Origin: Streptomyces sp. CB02056
GTDB taxonomy: Bacteria; Actinomycetota; Actinomycetes; Streptomycetales; Streptomycetaceae
DNA: 64,000 nucleotides
Direction of reading: 5' to 3'
Assembly (NCBI RefSeq): GCF_001905545.1
Contig: NZ_LIPD01000001.1
Location: forward strand, 455,538-519,537
The first letter of the stretch is position 1. Each line of letters starts with the position of its first letter. The position numbers and the translations under genes were made by a program. Under the pieces are notes generated by a model, which was given only the letters and a program-made list of their open reading frames with translations, ran no database searches and was not told the origin of the DNA. Positions 16,216 to 25,563 of the stretch are shown piece by piece.

Positions 16216-17310
16216 GTGAGCAACTCGACGCCTCCCGGGTGGTACCCGGTCCCGGGTGCGGACGGCACCCCCGGTCACGAGCGCTGGTGGGACGGCAACG
16301 CCTGGAGCAGCGAGGTCCGACCGCTCCAGGACGGCGTCGCGGGCGGGCTCGCCGACGCCCCCACCCAGACCCGGCCGCCGTCCGACCAGCGGCCCGGCTA
16401 CGGCTACCCCGGCGGCCCGGCGGCGCCCTACGGCCACCCGGGCCAGGACGCCCACCAGGCCCCGGCCTACGGCTACCCGGGCCAGGACGCCTACCAGGCC
16501 CAGGCCCAAGGCGGCTACCCGGCCCAGGGCGCCTACCCCGGCCAGGGCCCCGGCTACGGGTACCCGGGCCCGGGCTACCCGCCGCCCCCGGCGGCCAAGG
16601 CCGGGCCGCAGACCGGCCTGGTCATCGGCATCGCGGTCGCCGTGCTGGCCGTGGGCGGGATCGTCGCCGGCATCGTGTTCAGCGGCGGCGGCGACCGGAG
16701 GGCGGACCCGACCCCGGACCCCACGGTCACCGTGACCCAGAGCGGCAGCCCCACGTCGAGCCCCAGCCCCACCGTGCCCACGCCCACCCCCAAGCCCAAG
16801 CCCCTGCCGGTGGTCAAGAGCACCGTCCCCGACCCCCAGCACGCGATCACCGTGCCGGTCTTCGACGGCTGGGACGTGTCCACCAACCCGCCGCACTCGA
16901 CGGTCTACCTCGGCACCGGCCGCTACAGCTGCCCGGACGGCAGCTCCTGCATCCGCGGCCAGTTCTCGGTCGAGAAGGACACCGTCCAGGGCACCACCCC
17001 CAAGGCGGCCGCCGACGCCCAGATCCCCGTCTACGCCGGGCAGATCTTCTCCGGGGTCAGCTCGCACACCGACGCCGGATCCGGGTACGTCAGGGTGGCC
17101 GGGGTGCTCGGCTACGCCACCCGCTGGCACATCCGCACCACGGACGGCACCCAGGGCTACGTCCTGCTGGCTGCCCTCCCGGCCAAGGGCGGCGGCTACG
17201 TGGTCATGGAGGGCGGCGTGGACGACAGCCCGGCCGCGCCGGACTTCTCGGCGCTGGACCAGATCCTCAACGGCATCCAGCAGGACAGCTCCTCCGGCAG
17301 CAGCACCTGA
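16216..17310 (+). CDS. DUF2510 membrane-anchored protein with tyrosine/glycine/proline-rich linker
   Basis: A 364-residue protein. It starts at GTG with a DUF2510 domain (PPGWYPVPGADGTPGHERWWDGNAW, two WW-like tryptophans) at about residues 5-35. A long disordered tract with repeated YGYPGQ/GQDAYQ units follows (about 60-125), then one membrane helix (about 135-157, LVIGIAVAVLAVGGIVAGIVF). After a Pro/Ser/Thr linker with a PTPKPKP stretch there is an extracytoplasmic domain of about 165 residues with two cysteines (YSCPDGSSCIRG) that may form a disulfide. DUF2510 is common in actinobacterial membrane proteins; its role is unknown, as is that of the outer domain. Confidence 0.85.
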   Translation: MSNSTPPGWYPVPGADGTPGHERWWDGNAWSSEVRPLQDGVAGGLADAPTQTRPPSDQRPGYGYPGGPAAPYGHPGQDAHQAPAYGYPGQDAYQAQAQGGYPAQGAYPGQGPGYGYPGPGYPPPPAAKAGPQTGLVIGIAVAVLAVGGIVAGIVFSGGGDRRADPTPDPTVTVTQSGSPTSSPSPTVPTPTPKPKPLPVVKSTVPDPQHAITVPVFDGWDVSTNPPHSTVYLGTGRYSCPDGSSCIRGQFSVEKDTVQGTTPKAAADAQIPVYAGQIFSGVSSHTDAGSGYVRVAGVLGYATRWHIRTTDGTQGYVLLAALPAKGGGYVVMEGGVDDSPAAPDFSALDQILNGIQQDSSSGSST

Positions 17311-17331
17311 CGAAACCGCGAGGGCCGGCCC

Positions 17332-17349
17332 GCCGGCCCGGCCGGTACG
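17332..17349. terminator. Hairpin between convergent DUF2510 and DUF4240 genes
   Basis: GGGCCGG-CCCG-CCGGCCC, a 7-bp GC stem in the 41-bp gap between two converging stops; a short bidirectional terminator is plausible. Confidence 0.55.
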
Positions 17350-17351
17350 CC

Positions 17352-17867
17352 CTAATCCCCGTACCGCTCCCAGAGCTTGGGGTAGCGCTTGGCCATCACG
17401 TCCGGGTCGTCGAAGTCCAGCGCCGGCCCGGACGGCTGCTCGGCCTGCCGCCCGCCCACCTCGGGCAGCGGCAGCCCGGTCAGCCGCTCGTACGCCTCGT
17501 CGGCGGCGTAGCCGAGGTCCTCGGCGTCGCCGTCCTCCTCCTCGTCGAACTCCGGCAACAGGTCCGCCAGGTCGTCCGGTTCGGCCAGTCCGCCCTCGAA
17601 GACCTCGCGGCCCTGGCCGATCAGCCAGAAGCGGAAGTAGTCGAAGGAGTCGTCCGAGGCGCCGTCGAGCAGCAGGTAGGCCGCGCCCCACAGGTCGTTG
17701 CGGTAGGCGCGCCGGAACCGCGCCTGGAACAGCCGGGCGAAGTCGATCACGTCGTCCGGGGTCAGCTGGAGGAGCCGTTCCACCAGGAGGTCGGCCTGTT
17801 CGTCGGGGTCGCCGTCGGCGGCGTCCCGGGTGTCGTCGATGATCTGCCAGAAGTCCGTCTCGTCCAT
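17352..17867 (-). CDS. DUF4240 domain protein
   Basis: A 171-residue acidic cytoplasmic protein. The N-terminal MDETDFWQIIDDTR, the helix LLQLTPDDVIDFARLFQARF and the segment DSFDYFRFWLIGQGREVFE match the DUF4240 family, which is widespread in streptomycetes and related to WGR-linked regulatory proteins. No catalytic motif is evident. The start is either ATG 17867 or the GTG immediately before it (17870). The acidic stretch EFDEEEDGDAEDLG is probably disordered. It is transcribed towards the DUF2510 gene. Confidence 0.85.
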   Translation of the reverse strand: MDETDFWQIIDDTRDAADGDPDEQADLLVERLLQLTPDDVIDFARLFQARFRRAYRNDLWGAAYLLLDGASDDSFDYFRFWLIGQGREVFEGGLAEPDDLADLLPEFDEEEDGDAEDLGYAADEAYERLTGLPLPEVGGRQAEQPSGPALDFDDPDVMAKRYPKLWERYGD

Positions 17868-17980
17868 CACCGCTCAAGCATCCCCGTTCGGCCGCCTCCG
17901 CGCATGCCACGACTCGACACGGGCCCGTGCCCGGTGTGCCCGGGGCCCCGGAACCCGGTGCGCCCGGGGGCCGGGAACGG

Positions 17981-18018
17981 CGGAACCCCGCGCCGTCCGG
18001 GGACGACGCGGGGTTCCG
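17981..18018. terminator. Terminator hairpin downstream of sucB
   Basis: A 12-bp perfect outer stem (CGGAACCCCGCG / CGCGGGGTTCCG) encloses a small inner stem CGTCC-GG-GGACG. It starts 30 bp past the sucB stop on the minus strand. Confidence 0.8.
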
Positions 18019-18048
18019 TACGCGGGGTGCCGCGGGGACCCGGTGGGG

Positions 18049-19839
18049 TCAGAGGCCGAGCTCGACCTCGAACTCGCCGGCCTCCAGGATCTCCTTGACC
18101 GCGACCAGGTAGCGGGCGGCGTCGGCGCCGTCCACCAGGCGGTGGTCGTAGGAGAGCGACAGGTAGGTCATGTCGCGGATGCCGATGGCGGTGCCGCCGT
18201 CGGCCTCGATGACGACCGGGCGCTTGACGGTGGCGCCGATGCCCAGGATGGCGACCTGGTTCGGCGGCACGATCACGGTGTCGAACAGCGCACCGCGCGA
18301 GCCGGTGTTGCTGATGGTGAAGGTGGCGCCGGACAGCTCGTCCGGGGTGATCTTGCTGTCGCGGACCTTGCTGGCCAGCTCGGCGGTCTTCTTCGAGATG
18401 CCGGCGATGTTGAGGTCGCCCGCGCCCTTGATGACCGGGGTCATCAGGCCCTTCTCGGAGTCCACCGCGATACCGATGTTCTCGGTGTCGAAGTAGGTGA
18501 CCGTGCCCTCGGCGTCGTTGATCCGGGCGTTGACGACCGCGTGGACCTTCAGCGCCTGGGCGGCGGCCTTGACGAAGAACGGCATCGGGGAGAGCTTGAC
18601 GCCCTCGCGGGCCAGGAAGCCCTCCTTCGCCTTGGCGCGCAGCGACATGATCTTGGTGACGTCCACCTCGACCACGCTGGTCAGCTGGGCCTGCTCGTGC
18701 AGCGCCTTCAGCATGTTGTCGCCGATGACCTTGCGCATGCGGGTCATCTTGACGGTCTGACCGCGCAGGGCGGACGGCGCGGCGGCGGCCTTCGGCGCGG
18801 CGGCCGGGGCGGCGGCGGCGACCGGGGCCGGAGCGGCCTTGGCGGCCTCCGCGGCGGCGATGACGTCCTGCTTGCGGATGCGGCCGCCGACGCCGGTGCC
18901 GGCGACGGAGGACAGCGCGACGCCGTGCTCGGCGGCGAGCTTGCGCACCAGCGGGGTGACGTAGGCGTCACCGCTGTCGGCCACCGGAGCGGCCGGGGCG
19001 ACCGGAGCCGGGGCGGCAACGGGGGCCGGAGCGGCAACCGGGGCGGGGGCGGCAACCGGAGCCGGGGCGGCGACCGGAGCGGCCGGAGCGACGGGGGCCG
19101 GAGCGGCAACCGGAGCCGGGGCGGCAACCGGGGCCGGGACCGGAGCGGCAACCGGAGCCGGAGCGGCGACCGGGGCCGGGACCGGAGCGGCGACCGGAGC
19201 CGGAGCGGCGGCGACGGCACCGGCGGCACCGATCAGCGCGAGCTGGGCGCCGACCTCGGCGGTCTCGTCCTCGGCGACCAGGATCTTCACCACGGTGCCG
19301 GCGACCGGCGACGGGATCTCGGTGTCGACCTTGTCGGTCGACACCTCCAGCAGCGGCTCGTCGACCTCGACGGTGTCGCCCTCGGCCTTCAGCCAGCGGG
19401 TGACGGTGCCCTCGGTGACCGACTCGCCCAGCGCGGGCAGCAGCACCGGGGTGGCGTCGGCGGCCGGAGCGGCGGCCGGGGCCGGGGCGGCAACGGGGGC
19501 CGGAGCGGCGACCGGAGCCGGGGCAGCGACCGGAGCGGGGGCGGCGACCGGGGCCGGCGCGGCCTCGACGGCCGGGGCCGCGGCGGCGACCGGGGCGCCC
19601 GAGCCGTCGTCGATGATCGCCAGCTCGGCGCCCACCTCGACGGTCTCGTCCTCGGCGACCTTGATCGAGGCCAGGATGCCGGAGGCCGGGGCCGGGATCT
19701 CGGTGTCGACCTTGTCGGTCGACACCTCCAGCAGCGGCTCGTCGACCTCGACACGCTCACCCTCGGCCTTCAGCCAGCGGGTGACGGTGCCCTCGGAAAC
19801 GCTCTCGCCCAGCGCGGGCAGTGTTACTGAGACCGCCAT
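18049..19839 (-). CDS. sucB: 2-oxoglutarate (or 2-oxoacid) dehydrogenase E2, dihydrolipoamide acyltransferase
   Basis: A 596-residue E2 with two N-terminal lipoyl domains (each with the lipoylated lysine in [12 protein letters not shown], near residues 42 and 175), joined by long alanine-proline linkers of repeated APVAAPAPV units. The E1/E3-binding domain ([33 protein letters not shown]) follows, then the catalytic core ending with the active-site [15 protein letters not shown]. It transfers the acyl group to CoA; annotation as succinyltransferase is by streptomycete convention, and a pyruvate role is not excluded. The ATG at 19839 has AGGAG 11 nt upstream. lpd is just upstream in the same direction; lipA/lipB at 2.5-4.5 kb make its cofactor. 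Confidence 0.93.
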   Translation of the reverse strand: MAVSVTLPALGESVSEGTVTRWLKAEGERVEVDEPLLEVSTDKVDTEIPAPASGILASIKVAEDETVEVGAELAIIDDGSGAPVAAAAPAVEAAPAPVAAPAPVAAPAPVAAPAPVAAPAPAAAPAADATPVLLPALGESVTEGTVTRWLKAEGDTVEVDEPLLEVSTDKVDTEIPSPVAGTVVKILVAEDETAEVGAQLALIGAAGAVAAAPAPVAAPVPAPVAAPAPVAAPVPAPVAAPAPVAAPAPVAPAAPVAAPAPVAAPAPVAAPAPVAAPAPVAPAAPVADSGDAYVTPLVRKLAAEHGVALSSVAGTGVGGRIRKQDVIAAAEAAKAAPAPVAAAAPAAAPKAAAAPSALRGQTVKMTRMRKVIGDNMLKALHEQAQLTSVVEVDVTKIMSLRAKAKEGFLAREGVKLSPMPFFVKAAAQALKVHAVVNARINDAEGTVTYFDTENIGIAVDSEKGLMTPVIKGAGDLNIAGISKKTAELASKVRDSKITPDELSGATFTISNTGSRGALFDTVIVPPNQVAILGIGATVKRPVVIEADGGTAIGIRDMTYLSLSYDHRLVDGADAARYLVAVKEILEAGEFEVELGL

Positions 19840-19862
19840 GGTTTCAGCGACTCCTATCAAGT

Positions 19863-19896
19863 CTTGCGTACGGGAAGTACTTGCGTACGGGAAGTA
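19863..19896 (-). repeat. Perfect 17-bp tandem duplication in the sucB leader
   Basis: CTTGCGTACGGGAAGTA occurs twice back to back in the 80-bp spacer between lpd and sucB, 24 nt upstream of the sucB start codon. Confidence 0.9.
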
Positions 19897-19919
19897 CCGG
19901 GAAAGGGGGTGGGGCGTGA

Positions 19920-21308
19920 TCAGTCGTGCGCGTGCAGCGGCTTGCCGGCCAGCGCCAGGTGCGCCTCGCCCAGGGCCTCGGACTGGGTCGGGTGCGCGTG
20001 GATGAGCTGCGCGACCTCGGCCGGGAGCGCCTCCCAGTTGTAGATCAGCTGGGCTTCACCGACCTGCTCGCCCATGCGGGCGCCGACCATGTGGACGCCG
20101 ACCACGGCGCCGTCCTTGACCTGGACGAGCTTGATCTCGCCGGCGGTCTTCAGGATCTTGCTCTTGCCGTTGCCGGCCAGGTTGTACTTCAGGGTGACGA
20201 CCTTGTCCTTGCCGTACAGCTCGACGGCCTTGGCCTCGGAGATGCCGACGGAGGCCACCTCGGGGTTGGAGTAGGTCACCCGCGGAACGCCGTCGTAGTC
20301 GATCGGCACCGGCTTGAGGCCGGCCAGGCGCTCGGCGACCAGGATGCCCTCGGCGAAGCCGACGTGGGCCAGCTGGAGGGTCGGGGCGAGGTCGCCGACG
20401 GCGGAGATGGTGGGCACGTTGGTGCGCATGTACTCGTCGACGAGGACGTAGCCGCGGTCCATCGCGACGCCGTTCTCCTCGTAGCCGAGGCCGGCCGAGA
20501 CGGGGCCGCGGCCGATGGCGACGAGCAGCAGGTCGGCGTCGATCTGCTTGCCGTTCTCGGTGGAGACGCGGACACCGGTCTCGGTGTACTCCACGCCCGA
20601 GAAGCGGGCCTTCAGCTCGAACTTGATGCCGCGCTTGCGGAACGCGCGCTCCAGCAGCTTGGAGGAGTTCTCGTCCTCCAGCGGGACGAGGTGCGGCAGC
20701 GCCTCGACGATGGTGACCTCGACGCCGAAGGACTTCCAGACCGAGGCGAACTCGACGCCGATCACGCCGCCGCCGAGGATGACGACCGACTTCGGGATGC
20801 GGTCGAGCTTGAGGGCGTGGTCCGAGGAGATCACGCGGTTGCCGTCGATCTCCAGGCCCGGGATCGAGCGCGGCACGGAGCCGGTGGCCAGGACGATGTG
20901 GCGGCCTTCGATGCGCTGGCCGTTGACGTCCACCGAGGTCTGCGAGGAGAGCTTGCCCTCGCCCTGGATGAAGGTGACCTTGCGGGAGGCCACCAGGCCC
21001 TGGAGGCCCTTGTACAGGCCGGCGATCACGTCGTCCTTGTACTTGTGGACGCCGTTGATGTCGATGCCCTGGAAGGTGGCCAGGACGCCGAACTCGGCGG
21101 CCTCCTTCGTCTCGTCCGCGATCTCCGCGGCGTGCAGCAGCGCCTTGGTCGGGATGCAGCCGCGGTGCAGGCAGGTGCCGCCCAGCTCACCCTTCTCGAC
21201 CAGGGCAACACTCAGGCCCAGCTGAGCGGCGCGGAGCGCCGCGGCGTAACCGCCGCTTCCGCCTCCGAGAATGACTACGTCGAAAACGGTGCTGGCGTCG
21301 TTCGCCAC
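19920..21308 (-). CDS. lpdA: Dihydrolipoyl dehydrogenase (E3)
   Basis: A 462-residue flavoprotein disulfide reductase that reoxidises dihydrolipoamide with NAD. The FAD motif [10 protein letters not shown] lies at residues 15-24, the redox disulfide C46/C51 in [13 protein letters not shown], the NAD-binding motif [17 protein letters not shown] in the middle, the second FAD motif [17 protein letters not shown], and the C-terminal catalytic [12 protein letters not shown]. The GTG at 21308 has GGAGG 7 nt upstream; an upstream in-frame ATG at 21326 is less likely. It is probably co-transcribed with sucB, 80 bp downstream. Confidence 0.97.
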   Translation of the reverse strand: MANDASTVFDVVILGGGSGGYAAALRAAQLGLSVALVEKGELGGTCLHRGCIPTKALLHAAEIADETKEAAEFGVLATFQGIDINGVHKYKDDVIAGLYKGLQGLVASRKVTFIQGEGKLSSQTSVDVNGQRIEGRHIVLATGSVPRSIPGLEIDGNRVISSDHALKLDRIPKSVVILGGGVIGVEFASVWKSFGVEVTIVEALPHLVPLEDENSSKLLERAFRKRGIKFELKARFSGVEYTETGVRVSTENGKQIDADLLLVAIGRGPVSAGLGYEENGVAMDRGYVLVDEYMRTNVPTISAVGDLAPTLQLAHVGFAEGILVAERLAGLKPVPIDYDGVPRVTYSNPEVASVGISEAKAVELYGKDKVVTLKYNLAGNGKSKILKTAGEIKLVQVKDGAVVGVHMVGARMGEQVGEAQLIYNWEALPAEVAQLIHAHPTQSEALGEAHLALAGKPLHAHD

Positions 21309-21656
21309 GTCACGTCCTCCATGCATGGGGTGGGTCGCCGGGCCGGTCGCGGTCCGGTGGGTCGGAAGCCTTTGTGGGGCGCCCAGTCGTGCCGGAAATA
21401 CATCTTCGCACTTGTTCACGGTGGCTGATGTCCGGGTCCGCCCCAGGGGTGTCCCGCGGAGTGGTCACCGGGGCGGGAACGCCCCCGACGGAAGGGCATC
21501 ATCGCAGCTCAGAGCGGTGTTGACAGCCGCCGGACGGGCGTCTTCCGCGCCATCCGCCACGGCTTCTTCCGCACTGTGGAACAAAGTTTCGCCCGCAGCG
21601 AACAGGCGTGCGTCGCGGCGCTCCGGCCTACTCGCGGGTAACCGGGCCGGAACGCC

Positions 21657-21690
21657 GACGGGGCCCGGCGCGTGTGCGCCGGGCCCCGTC
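21657..21690. terminator. Terminator hairpin downstream of pepA
   Basis: A perfect 15-bp stem GACGGGGCCCGGCGC / GCGCCGGGCCCCGTC with a GTGT loop, 48 bp past the pepA stop. The remaining 21309-21656 stretch is the presumed lpd promoter region; I see no gene or recognisable operator there. Confidence 0.85.
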
Positions 21691-21737
21691 GCAGCGGGTC
21701 CTGGACCGGGGGACGCCCCGGGTCAGGGGTGTCCGGG

Positions 21738-23240
21738 TCAGGCCTTGCCGTTCGCCCGCTGCTCGGCGAAGCGGACCAGGGTGCGCACCGCGCTCGCGGT
21801 GCCGCCCTTCGGGGTGTAGCCGTACGGCGCGCTCTCGTGGAACGCGGGACCGGCGATGTCCAGGTGCGCCCAGTCGGTGCCCTCGGCCACGAACTCCTTC
21901 AGGAACAGGCCGGCCACCAGGCCGCCGCCCATCCGCTCGCCCATGTTGGCCAGGTCGGCGATGGTCGACTCGGTCATGCCCTTGCGCAGGTCGGCCGGCA
22001 GCGGCATCGGCCAGGACTGCTCGCCCACCTCGCCGGCCAGGGCGTGCAGGCCGTCGCGCAGCTCGTCGTTGTTCGACATCACACCGAAGGTGCGGTTGCC
22101 CAGGGCCAGCACCATGGCGCCGGTCAGGGTGGCCACGTCGACGATGACGTCCGGGTTCTCCTCGCCGGCCCGCACGATCGCGTCGGCCAGCACCAGGCGG
22201 CCCTCGGCGTCGGTGTTCAGCACCTCGACGGTCTTGCCGCCGTACATCCGCAGCACGTCGCCGGGGCGGGTGGCGGAGCCGGACGGCATGTTCTCGGCCA
22301 GCGCCAGCCAGCCGGTCACGTTGACGGCCAGGCCCAGGCGCTTGGCGGCCACCACGGCGGCGAACACGGCGGCGGCGCCGGCCATGTCGCACTTCATGGT
22401 CTCGTTGTGGCCGGCCGGCTTCAGCGAGATGCCGCCCGAGTCGTAGGTGATGCCCTTGCCGACGAACGCCAGGGTGGCCTTGGCCTTCGGGTGGGTGTAG
22501 GACACCTTCACCAGGCGGGGCGGGTTCGCCGAGCCGATGCCGACGCCGATCAGGCCGCCGAAGCCGCCCTTGGTCAGCGCCTTCTCGTCCAGCACCTCGA
22601 CCTTGAGGCCGTGCTCCTTGCCGGCCGCCTGGGCGAGCGCGGCGAAGCTCTTCGGGTTCAGGTCGTTCGGCGCGGTGTTGACCAGGTCGCGGGCCCGGTT
22701 CATCTCCTCGCCGATCGCGGTGGCGCGCTCCACGGCGGCCTTGGCGTCCTTGCTGCCCTTGCGGGCGGCCAGCACGACCAGCTCGCCGACCGGCTCCTTG
22801 CCGTTGCCGTCGCCCTTGTAGGTGCCGAAGGCGTACGAGCCGAGCAGGCCGCCCAGCGCGACCGCCTCGATGTCCGCAGCGGACTCGGCCGGCAGGGCCA
22901 GCGCGGCCTTCTTGGCACCGGCCAGGGTGCGGGCGGCGACACCGGCGGCGCGGCGCAGCGTCTCCAGCGCGTAACCGTCCTCGGCGGCCTCGCCCAGGCC
23001 GACCGCGAGCACGAGCGCGGCCTTCAGGCCGGCGGGGGAGGGGACCTTGACGGCCTCGCCCTCGGCGCCGGTCGCGCCCAGGGTGCTGAGGACCTCGGTC
23101 AGCTTGCCCTCGAACGCCTCGTTCACGGCCTCGGCACCGGGGGCCAGCACGATGCCCTTCGGGCCCTTCGCGACACCGACCACCAGGGCGTCCGCGCGCA
23201 GCGAGGCGGCGGAGGAGGTGCTCACAGACAATGCAGTCAC
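21738..23240 (-). CDS. pepA: Leucyl aminopeptidase (peptidase M17)
   Basis: A 500-residue cytosolic aminopeptidase that trims N-terminal residues from peptides using two metal ions. The C-terminal catalytic domain holds GKGITYDSGGISLKPAGHN (metal-binding Lys and Asp), MKCDMAGAAAV, and the M17 signature NTDAEGRLVLADA. The N-terminal half is the variable macro-like domain. The GTG at 23240 gives the conserved VTALSVST start, with AGGA about 8 nt upstream; longer in-frame starts run through arginine/proline-rich non-coding-like sequence. It lies between lpd and cobS on the same strand but with its own gaps, so is likely a single unit. Confidence 0.96.
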   Translation of the reverse strand: MTALSVSTSSAASLRADALVVGVAKGPKGIVLAPGAEAVNEAFEGKLTEVLSTLGATGAEGEAVKVPSPAGLKAALVLAVGLGEAAEDGYALETLRRAAGVAARTLAGAKKAALALPAESAADIEAVALGGLLGSYAFGTYKGDGNGKEPVGELVVLAARKGSKDAKAAVERATAIGEEMNRARDLVNTAPNDLNPKSFAALAQAAGKEHGLKVEVLDEKALTKGGFGGLIGVGIGSANPPRLVKVSYTHPKAKATLAFVGKGITYDSGGISLKPAGHNETMKCDMAGAAAVFAAVVAAKRLGLAVNVTGWLALAENMPSGSATRPGDVLRMYGGKTVEVLNTDAEGRLVLADAIVRAGEENPDVIVDVATLTGAMVLALGNRTFGVMSNNDELRDGLHALAGEVGEQSWPMPLPADLRKGMTESTIADLANMGERMGGGLVAGLFLKEFVAEGTDWAHLDIAGPAFHESAPYGYTPKGGTASAVRTLVRFAEQRANGKA

Positions 23241-23499
23241 GTAATGCGTCCTGTTCTTTCGCGGTCCACGGCCGGCCACGGCGAGGCTGCCGCACCGGCG
23301 CAGCCCGCGCCGTCGCAGGCCGTCCGCCGGCGGGCCTCCGGGTCCGGGCCCCCTGGCTGCGCGCGTCCGCCGGGGTGGCCGCGTACACCAGAGGCCCCGG
23401 CTCCTCGGTACGCGCCGGGCGGGCAGGACCTGCCACGGTGCAGGGCTGCGGTGCTCCACGCATGGTAGTCCGCATGGTGGGATCACGCGCCGCCCGGTG

Positions 23500-24291
23500 T
23501 CAGCCGAGCAACGCCAGGGCGAACAGCGAGGCGGTCGCGGCGGTTTCGGCCATCGCGCCGAGCACGTCCCCGGTGATCCCGCCGAACCTGCGCACGCACC
23601 GCCGGAGCAGCAGCCAGGAGCAGCCCGTGCCGACCGCAACGGCCAGCGGGAGGCGGAGAACTGACCATCCGTCGAGCAGTCCGGCCGCGGCCAGGGCGAG
23701 CGCGGCGGCGGCCGTCGCGGCGGCGGCCCCGGCGGGCGGCACGGTGCCCGCGACCATCGCCCCCAGCCCGCCCGGCCGGGCGGCCGGCACCGAGCGCAGA
23801 CAGCCCCAGGCGAGCGCGCAGCGGGCGGCCGTCGCCGAGGCGAGCACCGCGAGCGCGCCGCGCAGCGGGGAGTGGCCGAACTGTCCGGCCAGCGCGGCCA
23901 CCTGGGCGAGCAGGACGAGGACCAGGGTCAGGACGCCGAACGGACCGATGTCGGACTGCTTCATGATGCGCAGCGCGTCCTCGGCCGGCTTCCCGCTGCC
24001 CAGCCCGTCGGCGACGTCCGCCAGGCCGTCCAGGTGCAGACCCCGGGTCAGCCCGGCGAGCACCCCCACCGCGGCCACCGCGCCGAGCGGCCCGCCCGCC
24101 CGCCAGGCCACCAGGGCCCCGACCACGGCCGCCAGGGTGCCCAGCACCAGCCCGACCACCGGGGCCGTCACCATCGCCCGGGCCGCCGCGGCCCGGTCCC
24201 AGCGCTCCACCCGCACCCGCAGCACGGACAGCGTCCCGAACCCGAACCGCAGGCCCTCGGCCCAGCCGGCCCGGTCGCCGCGGTCCGTCAT
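23500..24291 (-). CDS. cobS: Adenosylcobinamide-GDP ribazoletransferase (cobalamin synthase)
   Basis: A 263-residue polytopic membrane enzyme that joins alpha-ribazole to adenosylcobinamide-GDP, the last assembly step of the cobalamin nucleotide loop. Family motifs are GLTRGLHLDGLADVADGLGSGKPAEDALRIMK (metal-binding D and the DxxDG pattern) and DIGPFGVLTL; the C-terminus has RRFGGITGDVLGAMAE. The ATG at 24291 has AGAGGAA 7 nt upstream. cobT and cobU, which act just before it, lie upstream on the same strand. A perfect 16-bp tandem repeat sits 21 nt before the start codon. Confidence 0.97.
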   Translation of the reverse strand: MTDRGDRAGWAEGLRFGFGTLSVLRVRVERWDRAAAARAMVTAPVVGLVLGTLAAVVGALVAWRAGGPLGAVAAVGVLAGLTRGLHLDGLADVADGLGSGKPAEDALRIMKQSDIGPFGVLTLVLVLLAQVAALAGQFGHSPLRGALAVLASATAARCALAWGCLRSVPAARPGGLGAMVAGTVPPAGAAAATAAAALALAAAGLLDGWSVLRLPLAVAVGTGCSWLLLRRCVRRFGGITGDVLGAMAETAATASLFALALLG

Positions 24292-24311
24292 GTGCGTGTT
24301 CCTCTCGAAGG

Positions 24312-24343
24312 GTCAGACAGCAGGACAGTCAGACAGCAGGACA
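24312..24343 (-). repeat. Perfect 16-bp tandem duplication in the cobS leader
   Basis: GTCAGACAGCAGGACA is present twice in direct succession, 21 nt upstream of the cobS start. Confidence 0.9.
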
Positions 24344-24364
24344 GTAGGAGAGGGCGGGAAAGCA

Positions 24365-24390
24365 AGAACGCCCCGGCGAAGGGGCGTTCT
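24365..24390. terminator. Hairpin between cobT and cobS
   Basis: AGAACGCCCC-GGCGAA-GGGGCGTTCT, a perfect 10-bp stem, begins 20 bp past the cobT stop. It may end the cobU-cobT transcript or attenuate readthrough into cobS. Confidence 0.75.
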
Positions 24391-24410
24391 CCGGACGGCC
24401 GGGGCCGCCG

Positions 24411-25535
24411 CTACAGCTTCCGCAGCAGATCCGCCGCCGAGGGCAGCCTCGGCTGCTCCTTCGGCGCGCCCGGCGCCGCCGGCACGAAGGGCTTCGGCGC
24501 CTCGTCCGCGAGCACGTCCCCCGCGGCCTGGAGCAGCGGCAGCGCCAGCAGCGCGCCGACGCCCTCGCCCATGGTGATGCCCTGGTCCTGCAGCGGCGTC
24601 AGGGTCAGCCGGTCGTACGCCTTCGCCTGGGCCGGCTCGCCGCTGGACTGCCCGGCGCGCCACCACTCCGGCGCCCGGAAGGCGATCCGCTGTGCGACCA
24701 GCGCGCAGGCCGCCGAGACCACGCCGTCCAGCACCACCGGCAGTCGTCGGACGGCCGCCTGGAGCAGGAAGCCGGTGATCGCGGCGAAGTCGGCGCCGCC
24801 GGTGGCGCCGAGCAGGGCCAGCTGGTCGCCGAGCACCGGCCGGGCCCGCCGCAGCGAGTCCCGGATGGTGGCGCACTTGACCATCCACACCCGGTCGTCG
24901 ATCCCGGAGCCGCGCCCGGTCACCGCCGCCGCGTCGGTCCCGCAGAGCGCGCCGACCAGCACGCCGGCCACCGTGGTGGCGCCGACCCCGAGGTCGCCGA
25001 GCAGCACCAGGTCGGTGCCGGCGTCGGCCTCCTCGTCGGCGACGGCCATGCCGGCCCGGAACGCCCGGACGGTCTCCTGGGCGGTGAGCGCGTCCTCGAC
25101 GTCGATCCGCCCGGAGCCGCGCCGGATCCGGTGGGCGACCACCTCGTCCGGGAAGTCGGTCGGGTCGGCGTCCACGGCGACGTCGACGACCCGCACCTGG
25201 GCGCCGTAGCGCGCGGCCAGCCGGGACACCGGCGCGCTGCCGTCGAGCACGGCCCGCACCCGGGCCGCGGTGCCGCCCCGGGCGGGCATCCGGGAGACCC
25301 CGAGCGCCGCCACGCCGTGGTCGGCGGCGAACAGCAGCACCTTGGGGGCGGAGACGGGCAGCACCGGCGAGCGCCCCTGTACGGAGGCCAGCCAGCTGCC
25401 CAGCTCCTCGAGCCGGCCGAGCCCGCCGCGCGGCCGGTCGGCCGCCTGCCAGCGCTCCTCGGCGGCCCGCCGGGCGCTCTCGTCGGGGCGCTCGACGAGC
25501 GAGGAGAACGTATCGAGATCCACGGTCGTGTCCAT
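24411..25535 (-). CDS. cobT: Nicotinate-nucleotide-dimethylbenzimidazole phosphoribosyltransferase
   Basis: Makes alpha-ribazole-5'-phosphate from dimethylbenzimidazole and nicotinate mononucleotide for the lower ligand of B12. It has 374 residues. Motifs are RPRGGLGRLEELGSWLA (about residues 36-52), LLFAADHGVAALGVS, LLGDLGVGATTVAGVL, GRGSGIDD and the C-terminal TPLQDQGITMGEGVGALLALPLL holding the catalytic glutamate. The ATG at 25535 gives the usual N-terminus; the ribosome site is weak. The cobU stop lies 28 bp upstream, so the two are probably one operon. Confidence 0.97.
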   Translation of the reverse strand: MDTTVDLDTFSSLVERPDESARRAAEERWQAADRPRGGLGRLEELGSWLASVQGRSPVLPVSAPKVLLFAADHGVAALGVSRMPARGGTAARVRAVLDGSAPVSRLAARYGAQVRVVDVAVDADPTDFPDEVVAHRIRRGSGRIDVEDALTAQETVRAFRAGMAVADEEADAGTDLVLLGDLGVGATTVAGVLVGALCGTDAAAVTGRGSGIDDRVWMVKCATIRDSLRRARPVLGDQLALLGATGGADFAAITGFLLQAAVRRLPVVLDGVVSAACALVAQRIAFRAPEWWRAGQSSGEPAQAKAYDRLTLTPLQDQGITMGEGVGALLALPLLQAAGDVLADEAPKPFVPAAPGAPKEQPRLPSAADLLRKL

Positions 25536-25563
25536 CGTCCGGAAGGCTACACGGCGCGGGTGT

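Noticed and set aside
12717..16268. A 1183-codon open frame on the minus strand spanning several genes.
   Set aside because: Only the last 443 codons (from GTG 14048) encode a recognisable flavoprotein. The rest runs antisense or out of frame through the repeat tract, the epimerase and the acetyltransferase; long open frames are expected by chance in DNA this GC-rich.
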